Assembly: GCF_900639875.1 (NCBI RefSeq)
Contig: NZ_CAAAIA010000003.1
Coordinates: 167,077-231,076 of the forward strand
DNA length: 64,000 nt
DNA from: Legionella impletisoli
Lineage (GTDB): Bacteria; Pseudomonadota; Gammaproteobacteria; Legionellales; Legionellaceae
Direction of reading: 5' to 3'
Positions within the stretch are counted from its first letter, which is position 1. Every line of letters starts with the position of its first letter. Position numbers and translations under genes: made by a program. Below the pieces are notes generated by a model. The model did no database searches, was not told the origin of the DNA, and was given only the letters and a program-made list of their open reading frames with translations. Shown in pieces: positions 1 through 7,857 of the stretch.

Positions 1-623
1 TTAGAGATGGGGCAGGGGTTAATTTTGGTCTCGGTTATGGTCATAATACTTCTATGTCTGGATTAATTGAAGTGATAGAAGAGCATACACCAAATTCGAC
101 TTATAAAGTCCGTAAAGGACGTCTGGGCATGGTTATTACTGCTTCAGCGCAGTCTTCTCTGCAAATTAAACAACAGGTTGAAAAAATTATAAGGGACTAT
201 CACGAAGCATTAGCTGGATGCGCTAGTCCTACTGAAAAAATAAAAAATATAATTGATCTGGTCGTTAATTTAGAGCGAACTCACCCCTTTAGTGATTGTA
301 ACTGTAGGACAATTTGCATCATGATATTAAATCGGGAATTAATTAGAAATGGTTTATGTCCAGTGATTTTAGAAAATCCCAATTGTTTCGAGGGTTATTC
401 CAGAAAAGAGTTAGTGGATGAAGTTATTAAGGGTATGATCACCTTTCACCAAGTTAAAGAGGGATATGGTTATCATTTAGGTGTAACCACGGATGGAATT
501 AAACTATTGCTTCTTTCGCCATTTTACACGAAGTGTAAAGCTGCTTACGAATATCTCGATAAATATGCAGAGACCGCATTGGGTCAATCTCTGGAAGATG
601 AAACATTGACATTCTATCTTTAA
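1..623 (+). CDS. Fic-like protein, 5' end cut by window edge
   Basis: The reading frame is open back to the first base, so the true start lies upstream; the ATG at 54 is only the first internal methionine. The visible part (about 200 residues) is soluble. Roughly in the middle it has THPFSDCNCR, which resembles the Fic motif HPFx(D/E)GNGR with both glycines changed to cysteine, followed by a helix and an NPNCFEGYS segment. Fic enzymes transfer AMP or other nucleotide parts using the His and the glycine-rich loop; the loop here may not bind phosphate normally. My recollection is that similar HPFxDxNCRT proteins occur among Legionella Dot/Icm substrates, but I cannot confirm homology. Function unknown. 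Confidence 0.6.
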   Translation, partial: RDGAGVNFGLGYGHNTSMSGLIEVIEEHTPNSTYKVRKGRLGMVITASAQSSLQIKQQVEKIIRDYHEALAGCASPTEKIKNIIDLVVNLERTHPFSDCNCRTICIMILNRELIRNGLCPVILENPNCFEGYSRKELVDEVIKGMITFHQVKEGYGYHLGVTTDGIKLLLLSPFYTKCKAAYEYLDKYAETALGQSLEDETLTFYL

Positions 624-678
624 TCCATTTTATATAAGATTATAAAGTTAAGTTTAAATGACATTTAAGAGGGATTCT

Positions 679-1359
679 ATGAATGATGAGATTTATAATA
701 AGCCTGGGAATAATCGGATAAAAAGTCCTAAATCGGCTGAATTAGTCTATTTATTATGTTTATTGCTAGGGGGTTTAGGTATTCATCGATTCTTTGTTGG
801 AAAGTATGTAACCGGCTTTCTCATGCTCATTACCGCTGGTGGGCTTGGTCTTTGGGTTCTTGTTGATTTAATGTTTATTACAAATAATAAGTTCGAGGAT
901 AAGCAAAAGCGCGTTATCATTCTCACGAAACAGCCTTCTGTCCTAAAACGCTCGCTCATCGTAATCAGCACGATTATTGCTTGGCTTGTGATTTCAATAG
1001 CGACTTTTATCGGAATAGTTTTTTATTTAACAAGCGGCATGGTGGATGTGGCGCGGCTACAATTATCTGCGATAAAAGCAGGCGAAAATAAATTAGCGTA
1101 CAGCTATACATCAAAAGAATTTCAAAAAGCTATTCCTTATAATCAATTTGAGCGATTCATCTCGCTCTATCCTGTCCTTAAAAATACTACTGAAACCAGC
1201 TTCACGCAAAGGCAAATCGAAAATAATGGGGGCCTGATTGCAGGTGTTTTGAAAACGAAAGAGGGTAAAGAAGTACCCGTTGAATATCGGTTTATCAAAG
1301 AAAATAGCGAATGGAAAATTATTTCAATAAACATAAAGACAGAAGGCAATACCGATTAA
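679..1359 (+). CDS. TM2-domain membrane protein
   Basis: A 226-residue inner-membrane protein of unknown role. The N-terminal third is a TM2 domain: two hydrophobic helices joined by a short turn with the family signature GGLGIHRFFVGK, then GLWVLVDL. A third membrane helix follows (about residues 100-125). A roughly 100-residue C-terminal soluble domain ends in a strand-rich stretch (VEYRFIKENSEWKIISI) like the DUF4864/DUF4878 NTF2-like fold. The start at 679 is chosen over the upstream ATG at 658 because AAGAGGG lies just before it. It stands alone between the Fic-like gene and the first MITE copy. Confidence 0.75.
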   Translation: MNDEIYNKPGNNRIKSPKSAELVYLLCLLLGGLGIHRFFVGKYVTGFLMLITAGGLGLWVLVDLMFITNNKFEDKQKRVIILTKQPSVLKRSLIVISTIIAWLVISIATFIGIVFYLTSGMVDVARLQLSAIKAGENKLAYSYTSKEFQKAIPYNQFERFISLYPVLKNTTETSFTQRQIENNGGLIAGVLKTKEGKEVPVEYRFIKENSEWKIISINIKTEGNTD

Positions 1360-1400
1360 GTAACCCAAAAGATACTGGTTTTTCTTAAACAAGGAGGTTG

Positions 1401-1591
1401 ATTCAGGGCAACGCATGAGTGATCAAAAAATAACAATTTCATAGTTGAAATATATTTGTTATATATTTCAACGTCCTGCGGCTTGACCGCAGGATCCATG
1501 CTAGGAGCCTCAAAACCAAAGGATACGGCACATGAAGTACCGTGCGATGGCATTAAGAGGAATCTGTACTCGCTCATGATCTTGCCCTGGA
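1401..1591. repeat. MITE-like element, copy 1 (191 bp)
   Basis: A non-coding element with imperfect terminal inverted repeats: the left end reads ATTCAGGGCAACGCATGAG, and the right end read on the other strand is TCCAGGGCAAGATCATGAG. It is flanked by the 5-bp direct repeat GGTTG (1396-1400 and 1592-1596), as expected for a target duplication. Inside are two hairpins: a perfect 12-bp stem (1444-1455 with 1461-1472) and CCTGCGG-CTTGA-CCGCAGG (1475-1493). It is the same length as the copy at 6001-6191 and very similar to it. It has no transposase, so it would need one in trans. Confidence 0.8.
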
Positions 1592-1657
1592 GGTTGATTG
1601 ACAAGAAACATTGTCCCTTTATAATGGCTTCATAATGGATTGTAATTGCTGTAACGG

Positions 1658-2416
1658 ATGATATACCTCGCTTTTTATAGAACAAATTTCCTGTCTTATT
1701 TCCTAGCCAGAAAATTCGCATCGAATTTATTTTGCAGCTTCATTTACTTCATTGTTTTTATCTCCTTGGCTTATGGCGAGACAGCGTTTGATCTTCAAAA
1801 TTATTCTCTTGAGCAAGCGCTCATTATCAAAAGCAATTGCCCTATAGAAACCCCTCCTTGTGAGGTGGATTTAAATACCATTTCGGAAGAAAAGTTATTA
1901 GCAGGCATTGCCTATGGTGAGGCCTCAACCTTAAATAATTTTGCTGAAATGGCAGCGATAGCTTCAGCTACTGTACGAAGAAGAAATGCCGCACATCAGC
2001 TAACCGTAAATGCGCTGGTGCAAAAATATCGAAATTTTTCTTATGCAGTATATGATGGCAACGCAAGATACAATCGTTTAATGTGCTCAGCCTCACAAGT
2101 GCCATTTGCACAAGCTTATGAAGCCGCGCGTAATGCGCTATACAATGGAATGGATTATGCTTTCGGGGGGTGCTTTTGGGACGGATACGATTTAAAAACA
2201 AAAGGCGTAAACCACATCAAGTATAAACAGGGCTTTCGTTTTATTCATCCTATTCATAATTTATTTTGCATTCCCGAGTCACCTTTTATAGAACGAATCA
2301 TAGGTGGGAAAATATATCACTATATGTTTGATTCAACCGCAGCCCATGGTGGAACCATCTTATGGAAGTTAAATAAAGAATATTTAAAAGCTGCAGGAGC
2401 AGGCCAATGTTTATAA
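1658..2416 (+). CDS. SleB-like cell wall hydrolase, exported
   Basis: A 252-residue protein. Residues about 20-41 form a hydrophobic stretch ending in LAYG, probably a signal peptide with a long N-region. The segment LLAGIAYGEASTLNNFAEMA matches the start of the SleB/CwlJ hydrolase domain, in which the Glu of the YGEA motif is the likely catalytic acid of a lytic transglycosylase-type reaction on peptidoglycan. The C-terminal half has several cysteines, suggesting disulfides in the periplasm. No convincing ribosome site precedes the ATG, which lies only 67 bp after the MITE. It overlaps the next gene by 10 bp, so the two are probably co-translated. Family call moderate, substrate inferred. 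Confidence 0.6.
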   Translation: MIYLAFYRTNFLSYFLARKFASNLFCSFIYFIVFISLAYGETAFDLQNYSLEQALIIKSNCPIETPPCEVDLNTISEEKLLAGIAYGEASTLNNFAEMAAIASATVRRRNAAHQLTVNALVQKYRNFSYAVYDGNARYNRLMCSASQVPFAQAYEAARNALYNGMDYAFGGCFWDGYDLKTKGVNHIKYKQGFRFIHPIHNLFCIPESPFIERIIGGKIYHYMFDSTAAHGGTILWKLNKEYLKAAGAGQCL

Positions 2417-2934
2417 AATCTTCGGTGTTCTTGCTGATGTTGATATTGGTCGCTCATCGAGCTTTAGCTGAGCCTCCTTTCGACGTGATTCAATCTTGTA
2501 TGGGAGGAAAAAATGATGCTTTTACGCTCAAAATTGCTGACTTAGAGGATGATGGATTTATAAGCACTCCTGATGCGTTTTGCGAAGCACAATATAGCCG
2601 CCATTTTGGAACGCATTTTTTTGGGACCGTCGTTTGTGAAGATGAGTTTTTTCTCATTCTAAACCATAAAAAAGTTCGGTTAGATACCGCAATAAATCAT
2701 TCATTAAATTCCAAAATTAAACCGGGTATTCCTTTTTCCGTGCGATCGTTTTGGAAGAAAATTGATTTTAAAGACCAAGCCTATTTATGTATCGAATCTC
2801 CTCTTTCAGAATCGGGAGCGGGTGCTTCGATTAATCAATACTATATTGTTGAGCATGGGTTTGAAGAAACAAAGATGCCAATCGTTTATTATTATTTTTT
2901 CAATGGCGATATTAAACCAGTCTTTCCAACTTAA
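2407..2934 (+). CDS. Small secreted protein of unknown function
   Basis: A 175-residue protein with a clear signal peptide (positively charged start, hydrophobic core FLLMLILVAHRALA, cleavage after ALA). The mature part of about 153 residues has four cysteines, enough for two disulfides. I recognise no domain. It overlaps the SleB-like hydrolase gene upstream by 10 bp, so it may be a periplasmic partner of that enzyme; this is inference from position only. Its stop codon overlaps by four bases the stop of the convergent diguanylate cyclase gene. Confidence 0.65.
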   Translation: MFIKSSVFLLMLILVAHRALAEPPFDVIQSCMGGKNDAFTLKIADLEDDGFISTPDAFCEAQYSRHFGTHFFGTVVCEDEFFLILNHKKVRLDTAINHSLNSKIKPGIPFSVRSFWKKIDFKDQAYLCIESPLSESGAGASINQYYIVEHGFEETKMPIVYYYFFNGDIKPVFPT

Positions 2935-5093
2935 TCTTTTTTCTTAGACGTTTGCTCTAAAAGGCCTTCGATATTTATGTTGCTGTATAATGAGACTTGA
3001 TTGCGACCATGATTTTTAGAGTAATACAATGCTTTATCCGCAGCATCAATTAGATCGTTAGGGTTATTGCCATCCACTGGAAAGGCAGAAATTCCAATGG
3101 AAATTGTGATTGGCCCTATGATTTGAGCGCCATATTTAATTTGCAGTTGTGACACTTCTTTGCGAATTGCCTCGGCACGTACTCGAGTGCTTTCTAGGTC
3201 TATGTCATAAAATATAATCACAAACTCTTCACCGCCAAATCGTGCAGCAATATCCCCATCACGAACGGAATTTTCTATAATTTGCCCCACTTCTTTTAAA
3301 ACGGCATCACCAGCATCATGCCCAAAGGTGTCATTAATTTTTTTGAAGTGATCTAAATCGAGCATCATGACTGATATTGGCGATTCTGTTCTTTGAGATT
3401 GATTAATAAGCTTACACAAAAAGTCATCTAAATAACGGCGATTATATAAGCCGGTTAAGGGATCACGAACCGATTGATGGCGTAGATTTTCTCTAAGTCT
3501 TACATTGGCTAATGCGAGGGCGATAAGTTCTGAAAAGGCGATAATTAAGAGCCTTTGATTTTCATCCTCAAATAAGGTGTCTTGTTCTGACTCAAGATAG
3601 AATAAACCGTAAATATCATTTTGTGCCATTAAGGGGATACAGAGCATAGAGTTATTTTTTTCTTTATCTTCGATGTGCTCGCAAACTAACGTGTGATGAG
3701 ATTTATCAACTTGATGAATGCGACCTAATCGAATTCCCCAGCATTCTTGGGGTGTAAAGGTTATTTCTTGAGCGATAGGGGCCCCCCAGCTCAAGATTTT
3801 TTCTAAAAAATTCCTGGACGGATGCATGATATAAAGATATCCACTGGCAAATTGCATAAGTTTCTTTGAATAAGTTTCTACAACATGAGCTAATTCCTGT
3901 TGTGTGCCACAGGCTAACATGATGTCACTCATTTCAACTAATAAGGTTATTTGTTGATTTTTATTTTCTAATATCTTCATTCCGAGCGTAAGTTGTTTAT
4001 AGGATGCTTGTAATTCCGCATGTTCTTGTAAGCGCTTGGTGATATCTCTTAGGGTGTGAATGGTGCTGCCATTTTCAGGATCATGGTCTTTTATATGAGC
4101 AGAGGATAGCTCATAAACGCGTTTCTCATCTTGAACCATACACTCGATAGTTTTTTCATTTATTTCATTTTGCAATGAATTCTCTAAATCCTTTGCAAAT
4201 TCAAATTGATTTGCTGGAACATTGCTTAAAGCATCTTGCAAGGTCATGCCTACTTCAATTTTTTTGCCAAATAAGCGTTTAAACTCCATAAAATAATTGT
4301 CGTTAAACATGATGAATCGATCTTGTTTATCAAATGCGGCAATCATATCAGTCGAACTTTCAATAATTTTGCGTAGCTGCACTTCGGCTTGATGATGCTT
4401 TCGTTCCGTTTCTCGACGTCTAATTATTTCAAAATTTACCAATAAAAATGCAAATAGCAGAAAAGCGACACTTATCACAGAGCCTAGCAATAAAATATGA
4501 CTCGTTTGTTCGGCATTTTGGGTTTTGGCTTCATTTCGTTCTTTTAACAATACATATTCAACGGATCTGATTTCCTGACCGAGCCCTTTTACGCGACTAG
4601 ACATTTCTTGACTGCGATTTAATAAATTCGTTCCTTCTTCAGTAAAGAGTTTGTTGCCATGCTTTAGTAAAACGACTCGACTTAAAATATCAATTCGTTC
4701 TTCCACTAAAATAATAAACGCTTGTACTCGTTTATTTTGCTCTTTGTTCTCAGCAGTGAGTTGGTCTAGTTGGTTTAATTCTTGTTTGAGATCCTGGACA
4801 TCTTCAGCGAAATCTTCTAAAAAATGTTCTTGACCTGAAATGAGGTAACCTCGTTGTTGGGATTCTAACTCAACTGTTCGATAAAGGGCAGAATTGATGT
4901 GATCAATTACTTTATACGTATGAACAACCGACTGACTCGCGTCAGCTAAGATTTGAATTTGTTTATAGGATACAAAACTAAAGAGAATCGCTGATAAAAG
5001 AGCAACAATGAATATAATATTAAGCGTTGTTTGACTAAGCTTCTTGTCCTTCATGAGTTTAATCAATGATGGGTGTTTTGAAGGTTCATTCAT
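2931..5093 (-). CDS. Diguanylate cyclase, CHASE3-PAS-GAF-GGDEF
   Basis: A 720-residue inner-membrane sensor that should make cyclic di-GMP. Order: membrane helix 23-45; periplasmic CHASE3-type helical domain about 46-195 (with SQQRGYLISG, typical of CHASE3); second helix 199-223; PAS about 235-355; GAF about 390-530; GGDEF about 540-705. The catalytic loop is GGEEF (620-624), an active variant. RDGD (611-614), exactly five residues before it, fits the RxxD product-inhibition site, so feedback control is expected. No EAL domain. It stands alone, convergent with the secreted-protein gene and divergent from the methyltransferase. A link to the neighbouring polysaccharide locus is plausible, since c-di-GMP often controls exopolysaccharide, but is not shown here. 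Confidence 0.93.
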   Translation of the reverse strand: MNEPSKHPSLIKLMKDKKLSQTTLNIIFIVALLSAILFSFVSYKQIQILADASQSVVHTYKVIDHINSALYRTVELESQQRGYLISGQEHFLEDFAEDVQDLKQELNQLDQLTAENKEQNKRVQAFIILVEERIDILSRVVLLKHGNKLFTEEGTNLLNRSQEMSSRVKGLGQEIRSVEYVLLKERNEAKTQNAEQTSHILLLGSVISVAFLLFAFLLVNFEIIRRRETERKHHQAEVQLRKIIESSTDMIAAFDKQDRFIMFNDNYFMEFKRLFGKKIEVGMTLQDALSNVPANQFEFAKDLENSLQNEINEKTIECMVQDEKRVYELSSAHIKDHDPENGSTIHTLRDITKRLQEHAELQASYKQLTLGMKILENKNQQITLLVEMSDIMLACGTQQELAHVVETYSKKLMQFASGYLYIMHPSRNFLEKILSWGAPIAQEITFTPQECWGIRLGRIHQVDKSHHTLVCEHIEDKEKNNSMLCIPLMAQNDIYGLFYLESEQDTLFEDENQRLLIIAFSELIALALANVRLRENLRHQSVRDPLTGLYNRRYLDDFLCKLINQSQRTESPISVMMLDLDHFKKINDTFGHDAGDAVLKEVGQIIENSVRDGDIAARFGGEEFVIIFYDIDLESTRVRAEAIRKEVSQLQIKYGAQIIGPITISIGISAFPVDGNNPNDLIDAADKALYYSKNHGRNQVSLYSNINIEGLLEQTSKKKD

Positions 5094-5301
5094 AGATTCG
5101 TCCTGACCCTGATACTCGATTAATCGTTAGCCACGTTCGTTAAAGGGTGTTATCTAGATAATCGTACAAAATTACCCATTTCTCAAATTGGCTAATTGAA
5201 AAATCATTTAATTTGGTCTTAGTTAAAGGTTGCCTGACTAGAATCCAATACACTTTTACAGTATATTTCATGCTAGTCTTAATCCCGACTTCCAACATAC
5301 C

Positions 5302-5982
5302 ATGGCATCGAACATCTCTGAACAAGATATTAAAGCGGGTCAAGCAGTCTACACCTCATTGATGTTAAAACTGTACAATCTTTGGGTTTTAGATATTTCC
5401 AATCGCTGGATTTGGTGCTGCTCTAAAAAAAAGCAATTAAAACAATTTAATCAGTGCGTGAGCTCTAATCATTTAGATATAGGCGTAGGTACTGGGTACT
5501 ATCTGAAGCACTGCAACTGGCCTCCTAATAGTACGTTAAGCCTGATGGATTTAAATCCAACTTGCTTAGAAGTGGCTCGAAAAGCCATACAAGGAATTGA
5601 GACAAAAACGTATTTAGCGGATATCTATAAACCACAATCTGCCTTATCGAATACGTTTAACTCAATCTCCTTAAATTATCTTCTTCATTGCTTACCAGGA
5701 AATATGCATACAAAAAGCGATGCAATAAGTAACGCCGTAGATATGCTTAAACCAGGTGGTGTGCTCTTTGGTGCAACCATTTTGGCCGATGAAGCGCTCC
5801 ATACCAAGGTAAGCCGTAAATTAGCGGATTTTTACAATCGAAAAAAGATATTTTCTTATCAAGAAGATACGCTCGATGCTTTACAAGCGATGCTTTCATC
5901 CTATTTAGACTCGGTTGAGATCACCGTTTGCGGTTGCGTAGCCCTATTTAAGGGAAAAAAGAAAAATGAATTAGATGTATGA
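5302..5982 (+). CDS. Class I SAM-dependent methyltransferase
   Basis: A 226-residue cytoplasmic protein with the Rossmann methyltransferase signature. Motif I is LDIGVGTGYYL, followed by an acidic residue at the end of strand 2 (LMDLNPTCL), a SLNYLLHCLPG motif near the strand-4 position and LKPGGVLFGATIL afterwards. This layout is that of small-molecule (Methyltransf_11/25-type) enzymes; the substrate cannot be told. No strong ribosome site is visible before the ATG. The second MITE copy begins 18 bp after the stop codon. Confidence 0.8.
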   Translation: MASNISEQDIKAGQAVYTSLMLKLYNLWVLDISNRWIWCCSKKKQLKQFNQCVSSNHLDIGVGTGYYLKHCNWPPNSTLSLMDLNPTCLEVARKAIQGIETKTYLADIYKPQSALSNTFNSISLNYLLHCLPGNMHTKSDAISNAVDMLKPGGVLFGATILADEALHTKVSRKLADFYNRKKIFSYQEDTLDALQAMLSSYLDSVEITVCGCVALFKGKKKNELDV

Positions 5983-6000
5983 TGACGGAGCTTGTGATAG

Positions 6001-6191
6001 ATTCAGGGCAAACGCATGGCTGCACAAAAATAACAATTTCATAGTATAAATATAATATCTATTATATCTTTCAACGTCCTGCGGCTTGACCGCAGGATCC
6101 ATGCTAGGAGCCTCAAAACCAAAGCGTACGGCACATGAATACATTCGTCGGCTTAAGATGAATTGGTACTCACTCATGATTTTGCCCTGAA
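6001..6191. repeat. MITE-like element, copy 2 (191 bp)
   Basis: Second copy of the element at 1401-1591, same length and orientation. The ends are ATTCAGGGCAAACGCATGG and, on the opposite strand, TTCAGGGCAAAATCATGAG. The flanking direct repeat is GATAG (5996-6000 and 6192-6196), a different 5-bp sequence from copy 1, which supports independent insertion. The CCTGCGG-CTTGA-CCGCAGG hairpin is unchanged, while the AT-rich hairpin has diverged. It ends 40 bp before wzb, so the wzb promoter must lie within or just after it. Confidence 0.8.
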
Positions 6192-6231
6192 GATAGGTTA
6201 AACTCACATTAACAAATTAGGGAAGATAAAT

Positions 6232-6696
6232 ATGGTTAAAAATATTCTTGTGGTTTGTACGGGAAACATTTGTAGAAGCCCTATGGCAGAGGCCTTGTTA
6301 AAACATCACTTAAAAAAGCAAGGTGCTGATAGGGTAGTTTCCTCCGCAGGCATTCAAGCCCTAGAAGGTCGACCGGCTGATTCTATCGCACAAGAATTAA
6401 TGACTCAAAAAGGAATTGAAATTTCCCATCATCGAGCTCGGCAGTTAAACGCAGAAATGGTGCATGCATCTGATCTGATTCTTGTCATGTCGAGAGATCA
6501 AAAAAAACAAGTCGAGCAGGGTTTTCCCAATAGCCAAGGTAAAGTATTTCGCCTCGGGGAGCAAGAAGGATTCGATGTAATTGACCCTTACAAACGAATG
6601 AGAGCAATCTTTGAGCAGTCTTTAGCGCAAATCGAGTATGGATTGGAGCATTGGTATCAAGTCCTTTCCCCAAAATCTGAGCGTGAGGCGTCTTAA
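6232..6696 (+). CDS. wzb: Low-molecular-weight protein tyrosine phosphatase
   Basis: A 154-residue cytoplasmic phosphatase with the N-terminal P-loop CTGNICRS (catalytic Cys9, Arg15) and the general-acid motif DPY (Asp118), the two hallmarks of the family. Full family length. In capsule and colanic acid loci this enzyme (Wzb/Etp) dephosphorylates the C-terminal tyrosines of Wzc. Wza and Wzc follow directly in the order seen in Escherichia, so that role is very likely here. AGGGAAG precedes the ATG. A 319-bp gap separates it from wza, unlike the tight spacing in enteric operons, so the two may have separate promoters. Confidence 0.93.
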   Translation: MVKNILVVCTGNICRSPMAEALLKHHLKKQGADRVVSSAGIQALEGRPADSIAQELMTQKGIEISHHRARQLNAEMVHASDLILVMSRDQKKQVEQGFPNSQGKVFRLGEQEGFDVIDPYKRMRAIFEQSLAQIEYGLEHWYQVLSPKSEREAS

Positions 6697-7015
6697 CACA
6701 AAGATATTTTTAAAACTAATTTGCAAAAATGATTTTTTTTATTTACAAAGCACGTGATTTAAGTAAGAATTTTTAAGGTTTTGCTGAGGTGACAGCCATT
6801 TCCTAGGTTCCTAAGCCTTGCGCCAGATTTCATCCCAGATCAACCGCAGGGACTAGAGATCTAAGTAATAGCTAGAATCTACTCAATAAGTTGAGCAAAG
6901 GTCATTACGAGAGAAATAACTCGCTTTGTCCGATATTAAATGACTAAAAAATTATTGCCGTGCTTAGAGATAAGTGATTATTCGTTTTTATCTGTATAGG
7001 ATGTATAGAATTAGC
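6697..7015. other. Non-coding gap between wzb and wza
   Basis: No reading frame of note. The stretch is AT-rich, with short poly-T runs just after wzb and no clear GC-rich terminator hairpin. A promoter for wza-wzc could lie here; TTGCCG near 6955 is a possible -35 box, but I see no convincing -10 partner and do not call one. No ops-type element is present in this gap. Confidence 0.5.
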
Positions 7016-7840
7016 ATGAGGAAAGTGATCAGTATTGTTGGAACCAGTATTCTCTTTAGCGGCTGTAGCATTATGCCTGGCATGCAAAATCTGGATAACG
7101 TTCAAATGCGTAAAATGGTTATCCCAGAAAAAATCGAAGTCCACCCAACCTTAATTCCCATAACTCCCACTTTAATCGCGGATCAAAAAGTAAGTGTTTA
7201 TCACTATCATGTGGCTCCCGCGGATGTCTTGAGTATTAACGTCTGGCAACATCCTGAATTCGATTTTCTTGAAAGACCAAGTGCTAATCTAGCCACCACA
7301 GCAGGTATTCAAGGGGCAGCTGGGCAACCTGGATATTTGGTTAATGCGGACGGTTTGATTTATTTTCCTCTTGTTGGTTATGTAAAAGTAGCCGGTAAAA
7401 CGGTCGATGAAATCCGAGGTGTAATTACCGCTCGGTTAAAAAAATACGTGCCGAATCCTCAAGTCAATGTTCGAGTGGCAGACTATCGCGGTCAAAAAGT
7501 TTATGTTTTAGGTGAAGTGAATAAACCGGGGTTTTTACCTCTCAATGATCAGCCTTTAACCATTGCCGATGCGTTAACTCTTTCTGGATGGATTAATCCT
7601 GATGCTGCCGCACCAGGTTATACCTATGTAATTCGAGGCAATTATAAAGAGCCTTTAATTTTTTGGCTAGATGCTAAAACCCCCGATAAGATGTTACTCG
7701 CTGAACGATTCAGTTTAAGACCTGGTGATATTTTATACGTTTCTTCCGCGCCGGCCACCCGCTGGAACCGTGTGTTAAATCAATTATTACCAACCATCCA
7801 AACGGTTTGGTATACCCAGGCTATTGTTAATAACAGTTAA
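7016..7840 (+). CDS. wza: Polysaccharide export lipoprotein, Wza family
   Basis: Forms the outer-membrane channel for the polymer. From the ATG at 7016 the protein is 274 residues, beginning with a lipoprotein signal whose lipobox is LFSGC (lipid-modified Cys17). An earlier ATG at 6974 would bury this signal, so it is rejected. A poly-export domain follows (VAPADVLSINVWQHPEF), then one SLBB domain (QKVYVLGEVNKPGFLPL), then the amphipathic C-terminal helix around RWNRVLNQLLPTI that lines the outer-membrane pore in Escherichia coli Wza. E. coli Wza is about 379 residues with two SLBB-type domains, so one is missing here. It lies 17 bp before wzc, its periplasmic partner. Confidence 0.92.
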   Translation: MRKVISIVGTSILFSGCSIMPGMQNLDNVQMRKMVIPEKIEVHPTLIPITPTLIADQKVSVYHYHVAPADVLSINVWQHPEFDFLERPSANLATTAGIQGAAGQPGYLVNADGLIYFPLVGYVKVAGKTVDEIRGVITARLKKYVPNPQVNVRVADYRGQKVYVLGEVNKPGFLPLNDQPLTIADALTLSGWINPDAAAPGYTYVIRGNYKEPLIFWLDAKTPDKMLLAERFSLRPGDILYVSSAPATRWNRVLNQLLPTIQTVWYTQAIVNNS

Positions 7841-7857
7841 TCGACTTAGGAAGTCTA

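Noticed and set aside
1356..1721. Minus-strand frame across MITE copy 1 with DPAVKPQDV
   Set aside because: It is the chance translation of the CTTGA palindrome and MITE; the same peptide appears in copy 2 because the DNA is repeated. No ribosome site or family.
5971..6207. Minus-strand frame across MITE copy 2 with DPAVKPQDV
   Set aside because: Same reason as copy 1; similarity between the two peptides follows from the repeat, not from protein selection.
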